From FEN-1279 sp964400285 (lineage in GTDB: Bacteria; Bacteroidota; Ignavibacteria; Tepidaquicellales; Tepidaquicellaceae), in contig CAYNTK010000010.1 in the NCBI GenBank assembly GCA_964400285.1, forward strand, positions 1 to 64,000: a stretch of 64,000 bases of DNA, in the 5' to 3' direction. The notes beneath the pieces are model-generated. The model worked only from the letters and a program-made list of their open reading frames with translations, was not told the DNA's origin and searched no databases. How positions within the stretch are numbered: position 1 is the first letter of the stretch; each line of letters opens with the position of its first letter. The position numbers and the translations under genes are program-made. Positions 53,392 through 62,057 of this stretch are shown one piece after another.

Positions 53392-56300
53392 TTATCTGAT
53401 TATCATAAATTTGCCAGTCTTATCTTCTACAGGATTCCCATTTGAATCATATCCTTCTGCTCTGAATATATATATTCCAGTTGATACATCTTTTCCGTCT
53501 GATGTTTTTAAATTCCATTCCACTCCTCCATTTCCATTAACTTCTTCAACTTTTGCAATATAACTTCCTGTTAAATCATAAATATAAATAGTTGCAGTTC
53601 TTGTAAGATTTGCAAATGTGATAAAATCCTGTCTTGAATTTTTTGTATGTGGATTTGGATATACAAAAACCTCACTCAAATTTTCTTTGTTAAAAATTAA
53701 ACCGAAACTTCCTCCCGCTCCTTCGGTTATTTTTATTCCATCTGCAGAATATATGTTGTAAGCTTTTAGTAAATAATTCCTCCCACTCGCACCTATATAA
53801 CTATTATTTGACAAATTTAAATATATTACTTTCCTGTCAGTTTTATCGAGTTCCACCGATATAATTTTGAAATTAAAAGGTTCAAATGTATAATTAATAG
53901 GATTTTTACAGGTAACTGTATCGGTATTCAAGTTAAACTCAACTTTAAGTTTATATTTATCTACAAGTGTTACATACTTAATATAAAATTGAACAGAATC
54001 TAATTGATTTACGACAAAAGAAATTGAATTTGTATCGACAGGTGAACCATAAAAATCTAAAAGATTATTAGAATTTACATTATATATTCCATTAGCTAAT
54101 CTAATACCAATTGATAATATATATTCATATGAATTTTTAAAAGAAATTATTTTTGGATTACCGATATTACTTATTACAAACGTATTCGGTGATGGAATTG
54201 CAACATTAACTTTTTCTGAAAATGCAACCGAAATAAATCCGTTCCCCTCCGAAACAGCTCTAATTAATTTTGATTTATTATGAACATATACTTTAATATA
54301 ATTAGTTGGCTTGCTCTCATTAACACTTAAATTTGTATCAACAGCTGTAATTCTATATAAATAATTTTTTCTATTTAAAACATTAGTATCAAGATAATCC
54401 GTCTCTAAAATTGTATCTATTAATACAAAATTCATTAAAGAATCACTATCTGCTCTGTAAATCCTATAATAGTTAGCATTTGATACCGCAGAAAAATTTA
54501 TATAAACTTTATTCGAATCCAAACTAAACGCTTTGAAATTTAGAGGCGTCTGCGGACCTGAAAAAGGGATATCCTTTTCATAAAAATTCATTGAATCATT
54601 TAAATTATTTAGTCCGATTTCATTAATTCCATTTCCATCAAAATCATAAACAAGCTGATTCACACTGTTTATATCCTTTTGATAGAATATTGGTTCAAAT
54701 TTCTGAATACTATTACTAAACTTAAAAACATAAAAACTCATTCCTGCATTTACCATTATTTCATCTTTCATATCTCCGTCGACATTTCCTGATTTTGTAG
54801 ATACTTCCGAATTAATATCGTTTAAATAAACATCGGTTGTATTCAAAATTGAATAAGAATTATTAATAAATTTATATGTGTATAAACAGTAATATTGAAT
54901 TAAATCTGAAGGATTACTTATCGTTCCAAATGCAAATTCCTTTTTTCCATCTCCATCAAAATCTCCACTTATAACATTATCACCTTTTAAAAATCTTTCG
55001 ATAGTATCTGTAAAAACCTTCTCAAATGTAAAATCTAATTTACTTTTATAAATATTAATTCCAAGATTTTGTGTTACTGAATATGTATTCGGAAAATAAG
55101 TATCTATAAATATTACTTCATTATTTCCATCACTATCGAAATCCTCTACCAATACATTCTGAGAATTTGCCTGTGATGTTGTTGTACTATATGATAGATT
55201 TGCAATCTGATTAAAAGTTGAACCATTATATTCAATAATCCTTAATCCGCTTTTCCCAAAACCAAGAATGTCAGGAAAGACATTTGGATTAACAAAAGCA
55301 AATCGGGACGACCAGAAATTATCATTACCCTCGTCACTCCAAATCTTGACAGTTGGCATCTGATACGGATTTGCTGATTCATATATAGCTCCGTTTCGAC
55401 TTGTCGATGTTAATAAATCAATCTTATTATTGTTATTTAAATACACTAAATCTCTTGCTATTGTATATTCAGGCAATGTATAACCCTGAATTTTAATAAA
55501 TGCTCCATTTGAAAATTCATAAACATTTAATTTAAGATTATCCCTTATATCATTAGTAAATAAATATTTTTTACCTGTATTTAATATATCTTTTATTGTA
55601 TTGCATGTTTGAACTAATGGTAATGAGTATCCTTTCTTTACAAACCCATAATTACTGATTTGCGGTTTTGTTCTAAAATAAAAAGATGTATCTTTTAAAA
55701 CGTCTGTTTTTCCATTAAGTGATTGAGACTCAATATAAAATTCATATACCGTATTTGGAATTAATTCCTTACCCTTTAACAATCCATAATGAATATCCGA
55801 AACTATCCCTATATTTCCTGCATTCCCATCTGCATATATAAAGTTATAAAGCTCATTAATATTTTTTCGTTTATAAAATATTTTACCTATAGATTTATAT
55901 TTTGTTTTGAAGGTTATTAGTTCAGAATAATAATCCTTATCGATAATCTCACCAAAAGTATAATCCATTATTGATGATTCATTTCTGTTGTAATAAAAAA
56001 TCAATCTATGCTCAATGGTCCTTCCCGTATTACTGTTTATTGCTAACCGTAATGTGATTGATGTATCAGGTAAACTCGATAAATTCCATTTATAAACAGT
56101 ATCGTTCAAAACTTGCGAATTTATGTTCCCAACAAGAGGCACATAATTTAATGGATTTTCACTCACCCCGTAATAAATTGAATAAGATTGAAACAGCGGT
56201 GACGCAGCTGATATTACAATCGGAATTCTTCCCGTCGTATCGGATAAATCCTGATAAGGATTAAATATTCTTACTACACTTGGAACATCATAATAATTAA

Positions 56301-57624
56301 TTGCATTAAGTGAATTTATTCTACCAGATGAATAATTATGATTCCATCCGCTTTGCCATGGAAAATAATCTGTTGTCGAAATAAGTATTCCCCTCACTTC
56401 TTCATTTGTTAAATTCCTATTTCTTGAAAGAAGTAAAGCGGAAATACCTGATACAATAGGAGCAGAAAAAGATGTACCACTTATATATGCATAATCATTA
56501 TTGAATTCATTACTTCCTTTACCAACTATTGATGTCGTTAATATCTGATATCCAGGTGCAAATATATCCACTGTTTCTCCAAAAGCAGAAAAAGATGCTT
56601 TCCTATCTAAATCATCAGAAGCTCCTACTGATATAACTTCGTCAAACGCAGATGGATAATGCAAAACATCCGATGCATCGTTCCCTGCTGAAGCAACCAT
56701 TACAATATTTTTTGAATAGGCAAACCTTATTACATCTCGAAGCAAATAACTATAAATATAATCTCCAAAGCTAAAGTTTAAAACTTTCGCGCCTCTTAAA
56801 ATCGCATATAATATCGCGCTTGCAACATCACTGTCATATCCAATTCCTTGTGAATTAAAAGCTTTTAAGATTAATAGTTTACATTTCGGAGCAATCGAGA
56901 CAATGCCTATTCCGTTGTTTATTCTCGCTCCTAGCATACCTGAAATTGCTGTCCCGTGTGAAAAAATATTATCATCAGTAGGATTACCATTATTATCAAT
57001 AAAATTCCAGCCTAAATAATCATCTACAAAACCGTTATTATCATCATCTATATTATTATTTGGTATTTCATTATAATTTATTTTAAAAGCTCCGTTCAAA
57101 TCTGGATGAAGAAAATCCGAACCTGAATCAATAATACCTATTACTATTGCAGTATCCCCCATCGTTATTCCCCATACATTCTGAACATTTGTTTTATTTA
57201 TATAATATTGATATGTATAATATGGATCATTAGGTGAAAAATTGTTTAAAATGTATTTATTGTTCACTTGGGCATATTCAATATATTCGTTTTTCATTAA
57301 TAACCTTCTTGCTCTACTTAAATCAGAAGTATTTATGTCCGAAATAAATATTTTATCGAGATTATATTTCGATAACTCTTCCTCTTTAAAATTATTTATT
57401 AATTTTTGAAAAACTTGTTTCGTATTAGTTATATTAAAATCCCTGCAAAGCTTTGCTATACTTGTATTTCCTGTTTTCGCATTATTATACTTAAAATTTT
57501 TTACTACTTCCGCAGGAGTGTTTTGTTTTAATTTTAATATAATTTTTTCGGATTGCGAATAAAGATTATTTGCAATAAAATACAGAAAAATAATTAAAAA
57601 GTATTTTGTTAATGTTTTAATCAT
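53392..57624 (-). CDS. Large S8 subtilase with VCBS/FN3 region and T9SS domain
   Basis: A 1410-aa secreted protease. Signal peptide to about residue 23 (NLYSQ). The subtilisin domain (about 150-440) has D166 (GIIDSGSDF), H223 (SHGTAISGM), N315 (SAGNDA) and S385 (SGTSFSAP), all the catalytic and oxyanion residues. A long middle part has FG-GAP-like repeats (DFDGDGKKEFAFG, VDGDMKDEIMVNAG) and an FN3-like region. The C-terminus has VYPNPHTKNS and SDGKDVSTGIYIFRA, a T9SS sorting domain. It overlaps the upstream M1 gene by 8 bases. Confidence 0.9.
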   Translation of the reverse strand: MIKTLTKYFLIIFLYFIANNLYSQSEKIILKLKQNTPAEVVKNFKYNNAKTGNTSIAKLCRDFNITNTKQVFQKLINNFKEEELSKYNLDKIFISDINTSDLSRARRLLMKNEYIEYAQVNNKYILNNFSPNDPYYTYQYYINKTNVQNVWGITMGDTAIVIGIIDSGSDFLHPDLNGAFKINYNEIPNNNIDDDNNGFVDDYLGWNFIDNNGNPTDDNIFSHGTAISGMLGARINNGIGIVSIAPKCKLLILKAFNSQGIGYDSDVASAILYAILRGAKVLNFSFGDYIYSYLLRDVIRFAYSKNIVMVASAGNDASDVLHYPSAFDEVISVGASDDLDRKASFSAFGETVDIFAPGYQILTTSIVGKGSNEFNNDYAYISGTSFSAPIVSGISALLLSRNRNLTNEEVRGILISTTDYFPWQSGWNHNYSSGRINSLNAINYYDVPSVVRIFNPYQDLSDTTGRIPIVISAASPLFQSYSIYYGVSENPLNYVPLVGNINSQVLNDTVYKWNLSSLPDTSITLRLAINSNTGRTIEHRLIFYYNRNESSIMDYTFGEIIDKDYYSELITFKTKYKSIGKIFYKRKNINELYNFIYADGNAGNIGIVSDIHYGLLKGKELIPNTVYEFYIESQSLNGKTDVLKDTSFYFRTKPQISNYGFVKKGYSLPLVQTCNTIKDILNTGKKYLFTNDIRDNLKLNVYEFSNGAFIKIQGYTLPEYTIARDLVYLNNNNKIDLLTSTSRNGAIYESANPYQMPTVKIWSDEGNDNFWSSRFAFVNPNVFPDILGFGKSGLRIIEYNGSTFNQIANLSYSTTTSQANSQNVLVEDFDSDGNNEVIFIDTYFPNTYSVTQNLGINIYKSKLDFTFEKVFTDTIERFLKGDNVISGDFDGDGKKEFAFGTISNPSDLIQYYCLYTYKFINNSYSILNTTDVYLNDINSEVSTKSGNVDGDMKDEIMVNAGMSFYVFKFSNSIQKFEPIFYQKDINSVNQLVYDFDGNGINEIGLNNLNDSMNFYEKDIPFSGPQTPLNFKAFSLDSNKVYINFSAVSNANYYRIYRADSDSLMNFVLIDTILETDYLDTNVLNRKNYLYRITAVDTNLSVNESKPTNYIKVYVHNKSKLIRAVSEGNGFISVAFSEKVNVAIPSPNTFVISNIGNPKIISFKNSYEYILSIGIRLANGIYNVNSNNLLDFYGSPVDTNSISFVVNQLDSVQFYIKYVTLVDKYKLKVEFNLNTDTVTCKNPINYTFEPFNFKIISVELDKTDRKVIYLNLSNNSYIGASGRNYLLKAYNIYSADGIKITEGAGGSFGLIFNKENLSEVFVYPNPHTKNSRQDFITFANLTRTATIYIYDLTGSYIAKVEEVNGNGGVEWNLKTSDGKDVSTGIYIFRAEGYDSNGNPVEDKTGKFMIIR

Positions 57625-59449
57625 AAAATTCCTTATATGGGACCTTCTTAACTTCCTTCAATATCCAATTATCTTTATCTATAACTACATCTTTTATTTT
57701 CCCTTTTATTGGTTGTTCGAACTGCTGCTTCTTTTTAAAATTAAACACAGTAAATTCCTGCTCTCCCAAATCAGTTATTACTGTAACTCTTATAGGCATT
57801 TTATATATTTCCCAGTCGGTTTGCTTTTGAATTATATTCAAACGTAAAGTATATATGCTGTCATTTTTATCTCCCATAAAATTATCTACTTTATAGGAAT
57901 ATTCATACATAGGTCTTCCTTTTCCTTTATAAATCCATTGGTCAAAAAAATCCGTCAAATCTTTTCCTGATAATTTTTCACAAATTGCTTTAAAATCTTT
58001 GGTGCTTGCATTTTTATATTTGTAAGTGTCATAATATTTTTTTAGTATCTCAAAAAAAACACTATCACCAAGGCTTCCTCTTAACATATGTAAACACCAT
58101 GCTCCTTTTTGATAAACTGTTGTATTAAGTATAAAACCTTCAGGGTCATAAACTGTTCCTAAAAAAGCTCCATAATCTTTATTCATCATTAAATCTTTTA
58201 ATTTATTCTTTCCGCTATGCTCTGTCCATAAGGCTTCAAGATAAGTTGCAAATCCTTCATTCAACCATATATCCTTCCAGCTCTCTGGTGTAACCGAATT
58301 TCCAAACCACTGATGAGCAAGCTCGTGTGCAACAATATCTTCATTTCTTCCGTCTCCAGTAACAAGTGTATATCCCATACTTGTTAATGTCTGATGCTCC
58401 ATTGCTCCTGATGTCCAACCAAACATTGCCATCCCATATTTCTCGTCTATAAAAGGATACTCACCTAATAATTCAGCAAAATACTTTATCATTTCTGGTG
58501 TTTTTCTCCAGTCTCTTTTTGCTTTATTGGTGTATTTCGGAAATGTATAATAATCAACAGGCATCTTTATAGTGCTATCGAGTGAATAATAAACATCACT
58601 CCAATTATCGAATTTTGCAACCACTAATGATACGAGATATGTAGCAATTGGATATGATGACTTCCAACAAAAAACTTCATTTCCGCTTTCATCTTTTTTA
58701 ATTTCACTTAATATTCCATTTGAAGCTGCAAATTCACCCGGTGATACAGTGATATTCATACTACAAATGAACTTATCGGTTAATATATCCTTACATGGAT
58801 ACCAAGTTGGTGCAAAAGTTGGTTCGCTTAATGAATAAATCACTTTTTGTCCATCAATTTCTTTGAAAGTAAAAGAATCGAATCCAGTATGAATTGGCTT
58901 ACCATAATAACTAATTTGTATTGTAAAGTAATCATTTTTTCTTACCTTCCCTTTTGATTCTATTATTATATAATTTTTGTAAGTATCTTCATCTATTTTT
59001 TTATCCTTTAATCTCGGCAGTTTCACATCCCTAGAAAAAGATACATCATTATCATTCATCTTGATATATTTTACTTTCATATTTCCATATAAATTCAAAT
59101 AAATATAATTTAAAGTATCGGAAAGTGATTGTGCCGAAATAGTCACGTTTCCAAATATCATTTTTTCATCAAAGTTGAATGATAGGTCTATTCCGCAAGT
59201 GTTTACATCGTATAAATTCTGATAAGCTACTATCCTTGGATCTTCTTGCCTTTCGGGAACTCCTATTTGATGTTCATAATATTTTGAAATTACATAGTAT
59301 CCAAATTTCTTAATGCTCTCTTTATCCACATTTGCAGAAATTGTCTTTACGGTAAACGAGCAAGATATTATTATTAATGAATATATGATTAAAACAATTA
59401 AAAAAGGTGATGTTTTTTTCATTAGTATTATAAGCTTTGATTTATTCAT
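57617..59449 (-). CDS. M1-family zinc metallopeptidase
   Basis: A 610-aa gluzincin aminopeptidase. The zinc motif is H375-ELA-H379 with E398 (HEXXH-X18-E), and the exopeptidase motif reads GAMEH in place of GAMEN. A membrane-like N-terminus with LIIISCS suggests a lipoprotein or signal anchor; a second in-frame ATG at 59422 gives a better signal peptide. The N-terminal beta domain and the catalytic core are complete; the usual C-terminal helical domain is short. It precedes the S8 gene with an 8-base overlap. Confidence 0.9.
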   Translation of the reverse strand: MNKSKLIILMKKTSPFLIVLIIYSLIIISCSFTVKTISANVDKESIKKFGYYVISKYYEHQIGVPERQEDPRIVAYQNLYDVNTCGIDLSFNFDEKMIFGNVTISAQSLSDTLNYIYLNLYGNMKVKYIKMNDNDVSFSRDVKLPRLKDKKIDEDTYKNYIIIESKGKVRKNDYFTIQISYYGKPIHTGFDSFTFKEIDGQKVIYSLSEPTFAPTWYPCKDILTDKFICSMNITVSPGEFAASNGILSEIKKDESGNEVFCWKSSYPIATYLVSLVVAKFDNWSDVYYSLDSTIKMPVDYYTFPKYTNKAKRDWRKTPEMIKYFAELLGEYPFIDEKYGMAMFGWTSGAMEHQTLTSMGYTLVTGDGRNEDIVAHELAHQWFGNSVTPESWKDIWLNEGFATYLEALWTEHSGKNKLKDLMMNKDYGAFLGTVYDPEGFILNTTVYQKGAWCLHMLRGSLGDSVFFEILKKYYDTYKYKNASTKDFKAICEKLSGKDLTDFFDQWIYKGKGRPMYEYSYKVDNFMGDKNDSIYTLRLNIIQKQTDWEIYKMPIRVTVITDLGEQEFTVFNFKKKQQFEQPIKGKIKDVVIDKDNWILKEVKKVPYKEFYD

Positions 59450-59620
59450 TTAGCTTTCTTACACTATAAAGATATATTACCAAGATGTAAATTAAAATGG
59501 AATTTTATTATTCAATTTTATTATGTAAGTTTAATAAACAAAGATATTCTTTTTCTCTCTATGTGCTTTACAAAATATTTTTGTTTGCTCTGCGGGTAAG
59601 TTAAATAAATCATAAATATT

Positions 59621-60310
59621 ATGAAAAATCTATTATCTAAATTATTATCTTTAATCGTCATAACAACATTATTTACATCATGTATCAGTATTGAGCGAAC
59701 TATCAAAATTAATGAAGATGGCTCAGGAAAAGAGCAATTAATTATTCACTATAAAAAAGAATTTTTCGATTTTTTAATAAGTGCTGCTACTGCTTTTGAT
59801 TCAACAAAAGGGAAAGAAATTATCGATACTATTTATAACCAAGAAACATATATAAAAGAAATAAAAGATAATTATAAAAAAATTGAAGGTATCACACTAA
59901 AAAACATCAAAGCAAAAACTAACACAGATTCTTCGATGAATTTATATGTAGATTATACTTTCAAAAATATCGAAAAACTATCAGAAACACTTCAGTCAAT
60001 CGAAAAAGAAGACGATAAAGCACTCGGAAAAAGCAAAACAGAAATCAGTTTTAAAAAATACAAGAATAATTATAAATTCAATTACAGTTTCCAGAAAATA
60101 GAATCTGGTGATACAAATAAAAGTATGAATAATTCCTTTGCCGCATTCTTCAAAGACCAAAAAATGACGTTCAATATAACATTCCCATTTAATATCACAT
60201 CTTCTAATGCAATTAAAACAAACGGAAAAACCCTAACTTGGGAATTCGATATGGACAAAATGATGACTGACACAACAAAATATATTATGAAAGCTGAAAT
60301 GAAGAAATAG
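59621..60310 (+). CDS. Putative lipoprotein of unknown function
   Basis: A 229-aa protein with a lipobox FTSC near residue 21. The mature part starts ISIERTIKINEDGSGKEQL, has many lysines and repeated beta-prone stretches, and lacks a known motif. The DGSGKEQL pattern after the lipobox occurs in other exported proteins I have seen without function. It stands alone between two converging or diverging genes. Confidence 0.65.
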   Translation: MKNLLSKLLSLIVITTLFTSCISIERTIKINEDGSGKEQLIIHYKKEFFDFLISAATAFDSTKGKEIIDTIYNQETYIKEIKDNYKKIEGITLKNIKAKTNTDSSMNLYVDYTFKNIEKLSETLQSIEKEDDKALGKSKTEISFKKYKNNYKFNYSFQKIESGDTNKSMNNSFAAFFKDQKMTFNITFPFNITSSNAIKTNGKTLTWEFDMDKMMTDTTKYIMKAEMKK

Positions 60311-60318
60311 GAAAATAA

Positions 60319-61884
60319 CTAATTCACTCTTTTTCCATTTAAATAAGTCATCAATACTTTTGTTTCTTTTATTTCCTTTGGCGTGATAGAGAACAAATTC
60401 CTGTCAACCACTATTAAATCTGCGTATTTGCCAACTTCGATACTACCTTTTTCTTTTTCTTCGAAACTTGCATATGCGTTATTTATTGTATATGCCCTAA
60501 GACAATTTACCAAATCAATCGAATACTCTTTATTAAAACCATCGGGGAAACAGTCTGCCTCACGTGTCATAGCATAATAAATCGTATCAAATGGATTTTC
60601 GGGAGCAACCGGAAAATCCGTTCCAAAATTTACACATATTCCCATATCGAATAATTTTTTATATATATGAGTTGTATTCGGATTATTCAAAATTTCAGAT
60701 GCAACTTTAGCGTCAACATATAAATGTGACGGCTGAACTGAAGTAACAATATTCAAATCCTTAAACCTTTTTAAATCCGATTCTTTGATATGCTGTGCGT
60801 GTTCGATACGGAATCTTCTCTCACATTTACCGTTTTTTACAATTAATTCTTCATTAAAATCGAGAAGCTCACTTACGGCTTTATCCCCTATTGCGTGGAC
60901 TGCAAGCTGGTAGCCGGCTTTATCAATTTCAACTGCAAATTTTTCAAATTCACCACTCTCGATAAAATGTGTTTTTAAACCATTATGGTTTTTACCCTTA
61001 TAATTTTCCCAAAAATACGCCGCCCCACTCGAAAGCGAGCCGTCATAAAATTCTTTAAAAGTATTTATTCTTATCAAATCTTTATAAGGTGCAAATTCTT
61101 TTTTTATATTTTCAATTTCGGAAAAGTATTGAAATCTTTGCATTGAATTAATTTTCAAATTCATCTCATTTCTTTCAAGTAGATATTTATAAACCTCGAG
61201 TTCATTATCCCACGTTATATCCGAAACGGAGACAATACCAAGCGAATTCATTTTCTCGATTTCTTTTTTCACAAATCCGGCAAGCTGTTCGGTAGTTTTT
61301 TGCGGAACACAATCGAGAACAAAAAATCTCGCCCTTTCTTTCACTTCTCCTGTTAACTCCCCTTTTTCATCGCATATTATCTCGCTTAAACCAAATTCGC
61401 TAATCTTATTTTTTATACCGGAAAGTTCTATTGCTTTTGAATTAAGAAATGCCGAATGCAAATCGAGACGTGATAAAATCATCGGAATATCGGAACATAT
61501 ATTATCGAGAAAATTTTTATCGAGTTCAAATCTCTCCTTAAAATTTGTCTCCGAGAAATTTCCCCCGACTATCCAGTCTCTTTCTTTTAGATTTTTTTTA
61601 TAATCATTTATCTGTTCCTCGAAATCCTTTGCAGTAGCGGCATTACAAAGATTAATTTCCGAAAAATTAACAAGTGAACCTTTTACAAGATGGCAATGCC
61701 CCTCCGTAAAAGCAGGAAGTACAAGTTTTCCTTCCATATTTAATACTTCATGGTATTCTTTTTTGCTTATAGCATTTTCCGAACCAACATAAACAATTTT
61801 ACCCGATACATCATCAAATCCGATTGAATCTGAAAAGATATCATTTTTTATCCACGCTTTACAATTTGTTAAAAGAATTTTCAT
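60319..61884 (-). CDS. YtcJ-like amidohydrolase (Amidohydro_3)
   Basis: About 521 aa from ATG 61884 (MKILLTNCKAWI); a longer frame to 61929 has an unlikely N-terminus. The metal-binding start FTEGHCHLV, then RIEHAQHI, NFGTDFPVAPENPF and the C-terminal SIEVGKYADLIVVD are typical of the family. It hydrolyses amide or formyl bonds of unknown substrates. No signal peptide. Confidence 0.88.
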   Translation of the reverse strand: MKILLTNCKAWIKNDIFSDSIGFDDVSGKIVYVGSENAISKKEYHEVLNMEGKLVLPAFTEGHCHLVKGSLVNFSEINLCNAATAKDFEEQINDYKKNLKERDWIVGGNFSETNFKERFELDKNFLDNICSDIPMILSRLDLHSAFLNSKAIELSGIKNKISEFGLSEIICDEKGELTGEVKERARFFVLDCVPQKTTEQLAGFVKKEIEKMNSLGIVSVSDITWDNELEVYKYLLERNEMNLKINSMQRFQYFSEIENIKKEFAPYKDLIRINTFKEFYDGSLSSGAAYFWENYKGKNHNGLKTHFIESGEFEKFAVEIDKAGYQLAVHAIGDKAVSELLDFNEELIVKNGKCERRFRIEHAQHIKESDLKRFKDLNIVTSVQPSHLYVDAKVASEILNNPNTTHIYKKLFDMGICVNFGTDFPVAPENPFDTIYYAMTREADCFPDGFNKEYSIDLVNCLRAYTINNAYASFEEKEKGSIEVGKYADLIVVDRNLFSITPKEIKETKVLMTYLNGKRVN

Positions 61885-61948
61885 TTTAATAAAATAATTT
61901 TGACTCCAAAGGAATCGTATTTTCATCAATCAGATATTACTGATATTA

Positions 61949-61964
61949 AACTCCTTAAGGAGTT
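61949..61964. repeat. 16-bp perfect palindrome AACTCCTTAAGGAGTT
   Basis: A self-complementary 16-mer in the spacer upstream of the amidohydrolase. It is a possible dimer-binding site; no factor can be assigned. Confidence 0.5.
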
Positions 61965-61976
61965 CTAAATAAAAAA

Positions 61977-62005
61977 CGTTCCCACCTGACAAGCAGGTGG
62001 GAACG
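61977..62005. repeat. REP-like hairpin CGTTCCCACCTG...CAGGTGGGAACG
   Basis: A 12-bp perfect stem (61977-61988 with 61994-62005), loop ACAAG. Same CGTT.CC...GG.AACG frame as 27040-27066. It lies downstream of the M14 peptidase and may also stop its transcript. Confidence 0.6.
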
Positions 62006-62057
62006 AGTTATATTTTTATCTATTTTTTTTAAATTACTATTTATTAATTATTAATTA

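Noticed and set aside
53908..53924. ACAGGTAACTGTATCGG in the S8 gene equals part of tRNA-Ser (45106-45122)
   Set aside because: A 17-base match in coding DNA, with chance expectation not far below one in this window; there is no integrase or repeat nearby.
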